The notes below the pieces were generated by a model, which was given only the letters and a program-made list of their open reading frames with translations, did not search any database and had not been told where the DNA came from. A DNA stretch of 64,000 nucleotides from Helicobacter sp. 16-1353 (GTDB taxonomy: Bacteria > Campylobacterota > Campylobacteria > Campylobacterales > Helicobacteraceae), in NCBI RefSeq assembly GCF_003288815.1, contig NZ_NHYM01000010.1, positions 1 to 64,000 of the forward strand, written 5' to 3'. The translations under genes were made by a program, and so were the position numbers. Numbering within the stretch: position 1 is the first letter of the stretch; every line of letters begins with the position of its first letter. Positions 59,144-64,000 of the stretch are shown here, in pieces.

Positions 59144-61033
59144 ATGGTAATTAATATAATTTTTACGGTATTCATGATAATCCTAGCAATTATTGATATA
59201 AGAACCACAAAAACAGCAAATCATAGAGATTTTAAATCCATCATAATGACTTTTGGGGTTTTGGGAACTTTTATCGGTGTTTTTATAGGGCTTTTGGGAT
59301 TTGATATAAATAATATCGAAACTTCTGTCCCACATCTTTTAGATGGGCTAAAAATCGCATTTTACACTTCTATCGCTGGAATGAGCATAGCTATTATCAT
59401 TAGTATATATCAGCGTTCAATTGGCTTTAAAATAGATAATAAAGATAATCTAGATTTTATCACCATACAAAGCAAGAAATTTGATAAATTAGATGAGTTA
59501 TCAAATATTTCTAATATAAATAAGGAATCTAAAAATATCTTATTGGAATTAAAAGAAATATTTAATAAATCATTTGATATTAATGAAAAAATATATTCTC
59601 AAATGGTTGATTCCAATGACAATATTAAAATACTTATAGAATCTAATAATATCTTAAACAACACATCAAAAGACATAGTAAAGCAAATCGAGAATCTAAA
59701 TACATCTTTTACAAAAGAGATTCAGAATCTTTCAAATGATTTAAGCAATGTTTTAAATAACACATCAAAAGACATAGTAAAACAAATCGAGAATCTAAAT
59801 ACATCTTTTACAAAAGAGATTGAAAAGCTTTCAAATGATTTTAGTGCCGATGTTATCTGCTCTATCAATAATCTTTCAACTGAATTTACAAATACGATTA
59901 ATCTACATTTTAGTGAGAATTTTAAGCGATTTAATAAAGCTGTGGATAATCTTTTAGAATGGCAAAAAGAGCAGAAGAAAAATATATTAGATTCCAATGA
60001 CATTCTAACCCAATCATCTAAATCGCTCCAAACAATAGATAAGGTTATTCATAATATTATGGAGCGAGATGAAAAAACAATAGAGCTTTATAAAGAAGTT
60101 ACATCTATAATGAAAGATTATAAAACACAAAATCTCATCTTAGATGAAAAACTACAATCTATGCGTGATTTAGGCAATGGTGCATTGCAATCTTTAAAAT
60201 TTATGAATACATTTTTTAATGACTTAAATCATCATCTTAAATCAACAAATGAAACCCTAATAACAAACACAAAAGCCACTATTGATAATGTATTTATTGC
60301 AACGATTAAGGATTTTGAATCTATCAATAAAAATGTGATAAATAATATGAAAGATAGAGATGAATCGCTACTTAAATCCATAGAATCTTCTGTAAAAATA
60401 GTGCAGAATCTAGCTAATTCAATGATTGAAGGAAATAAGATTCTCTCTCAAAACTACCAAAAGCTAAATAAAGATTTAGAATTAAATGTCAAGGCTATTA
60501 GCCAAAATACAAGTGAAATGATAAGCAATATAAACAAAGAGGGCATAAAACATCTTAAAAATACAACGAAATTATATTTTAATGATATTTCTAACACACA
60601 ACATAAAATCTTAAATAATATGTCAAATCAAATCAGTAAAAATCAAGAAATGTTAGATTCTACGCTCTTAAATCTTATTAATAAATATCTAGAATCTTTA
60701 GAGCAGATAACAATCTCAAGTATAAAAGCATCAAAAGATATAAATCTCTCCAATATAGAGGATATTAAATATCTAAATAATGAGATTACAAGCTATATAA
60801 AAGACAATGTATCATCACTAAATAAATCCAATTTAGAGTTATTAAATATACTAGAGCTTTTAAATAAACAGATTGAGGATTCTAATAATACAAGTAAAAT
60901 AATGCAAACTAGGGCAAAAGATTCGATAAAAAATATAGAGGATTCTTTGCAACAAGTAAGTGATGGTTTTAAAAATGATTATGAGTGGTTTTTACGCAGG
61001 ATTCGAGATATTATCGGGCAGAGATTAAATTAA
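59144..61033 (+). CDS. ZorA-like MotA/ExbB-family protein with very long helical tail
   Basis: The 629-residue protein has a first helix (about 2-18). A MotA/TolQ/ExbB-type channel pair follows: SIIMTFGVLGTFIGVFIGLLGFD (about 29-51) and LLDGLKIAFYTSIAGMSIAIIISIY (about 64-88). The remaining 540 residues are charged, Asn/Lys/Ser-rich helix. This is the design of ZorA, the stator-like subunit of Zorya anti-phage systems, with a cytoplasmic tail. No ZorB (peptidoglycan-binding) or ZorC/D/E gene is adjacent; the small ExbD upstream is the only possible partner. Residues about 170-235 contain a 33-residue tandem repeat. It may be a defence subunit or a different motor-like complex. Confidence 0.6.
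   Translation: MVINIIFTVFMIILAIIDIRTTKTANHRDFKSIIMTFGVLGTFIGVFIGLLGFDINNIETSVPHLLDGLKIAFYTSIAGMSIAIIISIYQRSIGFKIDNKDNLDFITIQSKKFDKLDELSNISNINKESKNILLELKEIFNKSFDINEKIYSQMVDSNDNIKILIESNNILNNTSKDIVKQIENLNTSFTKEIQNLSNDLSNVLNNTSKDIVKQIENLNTSFTKEIEKLSNDFSADVICSINNLSTEFTNTINLHFSENFKRFNKAVDNLLEWQKEQKKNILDSNDILTQSSKSLQTIDKVIHNIMERDEKTIELYKEVTSIMKDYKTQNLILDEKLQSMRDLGNGALQSLKFMNTFFNDLNHHLKSTNETLITNTKATIDNVFIATIKDFESINKNVINNMKDRDESLLKSIESSVKIVQNLANSMIEGNKILSQNYQKLNKDLELNVKAISQNTSEMISNINKEGIKHLKNTTKLYFNDISNTQHKILNNMSNQISKNQEMLDSTLLNLINKYLESLEQITISSIKASKDINLSNIEDIKYLNNEITSYIKDNVSSLNKSNLELLNILELLNKQIEDSNNTSKIMQTRAKDSIKNIEDSLQQVSDGFKNDYEWFLRRIRDIIGQRLN
59660..59857 (+). repeat. 99-bp tandem duplication within the ZorA-like tail
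   Basis: The DNA beginning AACACATCAAAAGACATAGT at 59660 recurs at 59759 with few changes over roughly the first 70 bases. The repeat unit is 33 residues (NNTSKDIVKQIENLNTSFTK and on), three times eleven, consistent with a helical rod lengthened by duplication. Confidence 0.8.
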
Positions 61034-61119
61034 ATTTTAATAAATTGTTGTTTAAAATCTATAAATATCATTTTTTGGGATAAAATCATAAAATATCTTA
61101 TGGGAAATTTATTTTATGA

Positions 61120-61140
61120 GAAAACTTCGCTTCGTTTTGC
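61120..61140 (-). repeat. Intergenic repeat copy before rarA
   Basis: The complement reads GCAAAACGAAGCGAAGTTTT, matching the core of the repeats at 31727, 31871 and 54241. It lies 38 bases upstream of rarA. Confidence 0.5.
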
Positions 61141-61177
61141 AAGAAAAATTAATAGCGATTAATATTCAGGGGAGCTT

Positions 61178-62344
61178 ATGTTTGCAATTGATTTTAGACC
61201 TAAAAATTTAAGCGAATTTGTCGGGCAGAAGCACCTTGTGGGTGAAAATGCCCCCATTGCAAATATGATAAAAAATAATTCCCTAATCCATATGTTTTTT
61301 TACGGACCGCCCGGAAGTGGGAAAACGACCTTAGCTAGGATAATTGCCAAGGAACTCGCATTAGATTTTATGGAGTTTAACGCCACTTCATTTAAAGCAG
61401 AATCTTTGCGTAAGGTTGTTTCACAAGATTCCCTAATTAAGCCAATTATTTTTATCGATGAGATTCACCGCCTAAACAAAGCCCAGCAGGAGATTCTGCT
61501 CCCTATAATGGAGAATTTTTGGGCGATAATTTTGGGGGCTTCGACTTATAATCCATATTCCGCCCTAACCAATGCCATTCGCTCTCGTTCGCTTATTTTT
61601 GAGTTTAAGGCGTTAAGTTCGCGTGATTTGGGGGAGATTCTAGATTCTATAGCTTTAAAAAATGAGCTTGTTTTAAATGCAGAATCTAGGGAGTATATCA
61701 TTAATACTAGTGGCGGAGACTGCCGAGCTATGCTTAATTTACTAGATATTGCAAAGAGTGATTTGAGTTTAAATAATCTAAAAGCAATCCGCCCGATTTC
61801 GATGAATGAGGGCGTAAGCGAGGATTCCACGCATTATGATTTGATTTCTGCACTCATTAAAAGCATTCGTGGGAGCGATGAGAATGCGAGTATCTACTAC
61901 CTTGCAAGGCTTATTAAGGCTGGGGAAAATCCGGAGTTTATCGCAAGGAGGCTTGTGATTTTGGCTAGTGAAGATATTGGCAATGCCAATCCAAATGCCC
62001 TAAATATCGCCACAAACACGATGTTAGCAGTCTCTAAAATCGGCTATCCAGAATCTAGGATAATTCTTTCTCAATGCGTCCTTTATCTAGCGAGTTCCCC
62101 AAAGTCAAATACCGCTTATAAGGCGATAGATGGGGCGTTGGAGTATATCGAAAATAATAAGCTAGAGATTCCACCCCATATTAAAAACTTCAATAAAAAC
62201 TACAAATATCCCCATGATTTCGGTGGCTGGGTAAAGCAACAATATCTCCCAAGAGATTTGAAATTCGTCGAGTGGAGCGATATTGGCTTTGAAAAAACAC
62301 TCCAAGAATGGCTTCAAAAAATTAAAAAAACATTTCACAAATAA
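61178..62344 (+). CDS. rarA: Replication-associated recombination protein A (RarA/MgsA)
   Basis: RarA is an AAA+ ATPase acting at stalled replication forks. The 388-residue protein has FRPKNLSEFVGQKHLVG, Walker A FYGPPGSGKTTLA at about 41-53, Walker B IFIDEIHRLNKAQQE near 91, ILGASTYNPYSALTNAIRSRS (sensor and Arg finger) and a C-terminal tetramerisation part ending in KFVEWSDIGFEKTLQEW. A related helicase-like gene accompanies cbpA-hspR in H. pylori; here the exbB operon lies between. Confidence 0.94.
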   Translation: MFAIDFRPKNLSEFVGQKHLVGENAPIANMIKNNSLIHMFFYGPPGSGKTTLARIIAKELALDFMEFNATSFKAESLRKVVSQDSLIKPIIFIDEIHRLNKAQQEILLPIMENFWAIILGASTYNPYSALTNAIRSRSLIFEFKALSSRDLGEILDSIALKNELVLNAESREYIINTSGGDCRAMLNLLDIAKSDLSLNNLKAIRPISMNEGVSEDSTHYDLISALIKSIRGSDENASIYYLARLIKAGENPEFIARRLVILASEDIGNANPNALNIATNTMLAVSKIGYPESRIILSQCVLYLASSPKSNTAYKAIDGALEYIENNKLEIPPHIKNFNKNYKYPHDFGGWVKQQYLPRDLKFVEWSDIGFEKTLQEWLQKIKKTFHK

Positions 62345-62412
62345 TACACACTCTCTTATTAATATTTCGTTTATAAATCATTAATGATTTAATGGTTTAT
62401 AGATTTTAACAA

Positions 62413-62429
62413 GTTTGCAAAATGCAAAC
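62413..62429 (+). promoter_or_regulatory. Short hairpin just upstream of pilin 4
   Basis: GTTTGC-aaaat-GCAAAC forms a 6-bp stem ending close to the AAGGAG ribosome site. It could influence translation or mRNA stability. The other pilin genes do not have it. Confidence 0.35.
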
Positions 62430-62441
62430 GAAGGAGAAACA

Positions 62442-62948
62442 ATGACAAGTAAGAGGATAGATAGAAACGGCTTTTCGATGATTGAATTGGTGTTTGTTAT
62501 CGTTATCTTGGGCGTTCTAGCGGCAGTTGCTGTGCCTAGATTTGTAACAACTAGGACAGATGCACAAGTGGCAATGCTACGAAGTGATATTGCTTCCACG
62601 TTAAAAGCAATTCCAGCTAGGGTTTTCGCTGAGAATCTAGACCCAACTGCAAGCACAGCAGATGGATTTAGCGATTGGGGTGAGTGGATGATTGATACTG
62701 GTGGGTTAGATAGAGGCAGATGGGAATCCACCGGCACTTCAATCCAACCCATCGTCCCAGCAAGTGGAAGCACTGCAAAAGTAGAATGCGGTAGTTTGAT
62801 AAATCTAGATGTAACTAGTGGTAATCTAACATTCGACCCAACCCTTATCACAGGAACTCAAACGCTTTGCACCAGCCTAAGAGATTCCTATCCAAGTGAT
62901 TCAAATAGGGTTATACCACTTGCCACAACTGGAGCAGTTCAGTTTTAA
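62442..62948 (+). CDS. Prepilin-like protein 4
   Basis: The 168-residue product starts at ATG 62442 behind AAGGAGAAAC; an in-frame ATG at 62415 lies before the ribosome site. Leader MTSKRIDRNG ends with Gly, followed by FSMIELVFVIVILGVLAA. The block to TGGLDRGRW is nearly identical to pilins 1 and 3, including the DNA over ARVFAENLDPTAS. The centre is variable (STGTSIQPIVPASGSTAKVE), the Cys pair (VECG, TLCTS) is kept, and the end is YPSDSNRVIPLATTGAVQF. It lies 26 kb from the other three, in the opposite orientation. Confidence 0.86.
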   Translation: MTSKRIDRNGFSMIELVFVIVILGVLAAVAVPRFVTTRTDAQVAMLRSDIASTLKAIPARVFAENLDPTASTADGFSDWGEWMIDTGGLDRGRWESTGTSIQPIVPASGSTAKVECGSLINLDVTSGNLTFDPTLITGTQTLCTSLRDSYPSDSNRVIPLATTGAVQF

Positions 62949-63038
62949 TTGTGAGATTCCATATTTCTTTATTCTTTATTCTGTATAACATTTTTAAGAT
63001 ATTTTGGCTTTAAAAGCTAGAATATCTTAAATCTAATA

Positions 63039-63941
63039 TTACCTTATTTTATTGTTTTGATAGTTTGTCAAAAACTCTTCTAGATTAAATTTTTTTCTAT
63101 GATTTTGTGTGAAAATATGTATCATAATATCGCCCAAATCAGCGATAATCCAATCTCCATTATCCTCATCTGTAGCATAAAATATCTCGCCTTGTGGCTT
63201 TAACTCATTTTTTAATGTATCCAACAATGCAAAGCTATGTTTATCAGCTAAGCTTGTTGCAATAATGACATATTGTGTTATATAGTTACTTTTTGTAAGG
63301 TCAAAAAATGCTATGTCTTCGGCTTTTTTACTATCTAACAAATGGACGATAAAATCCACTCTATCTTTAATTTTCAAATATTTTACCTCATTTTGAATTT
63401 GCGATTTTATAGAATCTAAAAGATAAGATTCTATCTTAGAATCTATAAAATTTCCACATAAATACCCTCTAATATCACTTGATTTACAAGGCTCTTTTAT
63501 CTCAAGATATACTGCATTTTTCTTTATCGTATCAAATGAAATATTATCTCTTTTTGCGATTATAAAATCCACTTCTTTTTTAATTAATTCTATTTTATGC
63601 CATTTTGGTAAATCCTTTACAATATCCGCACCGATAACTAAAAAAATCCTATTTGGATTATAGATTTTTTTAAAATATAGAATAGAATCTATAGTGTAAT
63701 TTGGCTTATTCTGCTCTATCTCGTAGTTTGAGACAATAATTTTTGGAAAATCTTTTGTTAATATTCTTAGCCATTCAAAGCGATTTTGTGCAGAAAATAG
63801 GGTTTGCTTTTTTAGTGGATTTAAAAATGCAGGTAAAACAATAATTAAATCTAAGAAATCCATTGTTGATAGATGTTTAATAATCTCAAAATGTCCTTTA
63901 TGTGGCGGGTCAAATGAGCCACCAAAAATTGCGATATTGAT
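63039..63941 (-). CDS. nadD: NadD-RsfS fusion: nicotinate-nucleotide adenylyltransferase / ribosomal silencing factor
   Basis: The N-terminal part (about 1-195) is NadD: IAIFGGSFDPPHKGHFEIIKH with the HxGH nucleotidyltransferase signature, IFLVIGADIVKDLPKW, and the SSDIRGYLCGN end. It makes deamido-NAD. From about residue 200 the same chain reads RsfS: LLDSKKAEDIAFFDLTKS, ATSLADKHSFALLDTL and NGDWIIADLGDIMIHIF, the factor that blocks subunit joining on L14. The conserved start has no ATG, GTG or TTG: in-frame codons after the preceding TAA (63951-63953) are GGA GAT TAT ATC AAT ATC. AAGGAG sits 5 bases before ATC 63939-63941, where homologues have ATG. The first usual start, ATG 63863, would omit the HxGH motif. 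Confidence 0.75.
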   Translation of the reverse strand: MNIAIFGGSFDPPHKGHFEIIKHLSTMDFLDLIIVLPAFLNPLKKQTLFSAQNRFEWLRILTKDFPKIIVSNYEIEQNKPNYTIDSILYFKKIYNPNRIFLVIGADIVKDLPKWHKIELIKKEVDFIIAKRDNISFDTIKKNAVYLEIKEPCKSSDIRGYLCGNFIDSKIESYLLDSIKSQIQNEVKYLKIKDRVDFIVHLLDSKKAEDIAFFDLTKSNYITQYVIIATSLADKHSFALLDTLKNELKPQGEIFYATDEDNGDWIIADLGDIMIHIFTQNHRKKFNLEEFLTNYQNNKIR

Positions 63942-63950
63942 ATAATCTCC

Positions 63951-64000
63951 TTATAGTTTTTGGATTAATAACATATATATAACTACGCCACCTAATATGC
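63951..64000 (-). CDS. C-terminal end of an upstream membrane protein (partial)
   Basis: The last 50 bases, on the minus strand, read ILGGVVIYMLLIQKL and a TAA stop that overlaps the ribosome site of nadD. The hydrophobic stretch suggests the last helix of a membrane protein. The rest lies outside the window, so the call is tentative. Confidence 0.35.
   Translation of the reverse strand, partial: ILGGVVIYMLLIQKL

Noticed and set aside
58069-61033. Complete Zorya defence system
   Set aside because: Only a ZorA-like protein is convincing. No OmpA-domain ZorB and no ZorC, ZorD or HNH ZorE is adjacent, and exbB/exbD look like ordinary TonB-energising subunits.

Overview
The window is an AT-rich chromosomal segment of a Helicobacter-type Campylobacterota bacterium. 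Three blocks keep gene orders known from Helicobacter pylori: rpsU-fabG-acpP-fabF-accA, cbf2(peb4)-fba-efp, and cbpA-hspR near rarA. Further support comes from the reduced pgi, short AT-rich spacers, non-ATG starts and many poly-G/C contingency tracts. No prophage, integrase, insertion sequence, rRNA operon or CRISPR array was recognised.

Layout. 1-10425: a decayed YgjP-like metallopeptidase, then a dense plus-strand run (secG, frr, pyrE, RDD protein, atpB, ThiE-like protein, outer-membrane barrel, zupT, nnr, thiG, feoB). 10426-12007: gene-free DNA and a four-tRNA cluster (Pro, His, Arg, Arg) with its own promoter. 12008-17002: an accessory four-gene operon of unknown function: a two-TM protein with an 11-residue-repeat rod and MORN-like tail, a frameshifted TerB-like protein, an unknown helical protein, and a large HNH-motif/membrane protein with an in-frame G9 tract. 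17215-27581: prs, rpsU, fatty-acid genes, yejABEF and an SNase-like protein. 27591-30503: cbf2, fba, efp.

30619-36540 holds a family of type IV/II prepilin-like genes. There are three intact genes here and a fourth at 62442, plus two decayed 3' copies inside a roughly 1-kb duplicated module. They share a near-constant N-terminal half and C-terminus around a variable centre. Interleaved are an AlkD-like protein, msrP and prfB. 36571-47629: pgi, gapA, hup, tRNA-Arg, a phase-variable ICMT-like methyltransferase, pgk, corA, terC, a TRAP binding protein, a radical SAM protein, an ankyrin protein, tRNA-Asn and asd. 47801-56573 is surface- and modification-oriented: a FadL-like porin, a glycosyltransferase, a GHKL remnant, actP, and two methyltransferases with G10 and G11 tracts, the second apparently OFF. 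56683-62344: hspR/cbpA and, divergently, exbB-exbD-small TM protein-ZorA-like stator protein, then rarA. The window closes with pilin 4 and a NadD-RsfS fusion that lacks a normal start codon.

Three themes run through the window. First, homopolymer switching: six G/C tracts of 9-11 bases lie in genes or next to a promoter, and A12 tracts sit at two pilin promoters. Second, the words GATTC/GAATC are strongly over-represented and in places form 9-bp or 15-bp periodic arrays inside coding linkers. Third, a short intergenic repeat with core GCAAAGCGAAGTTT recurs. The best candidates for undescribed biology are the TerB/HNH operon, the mosaic pilin family and the ExbBD-linked ZorA-like gene. All function calls come from reading the sequence without database searches.
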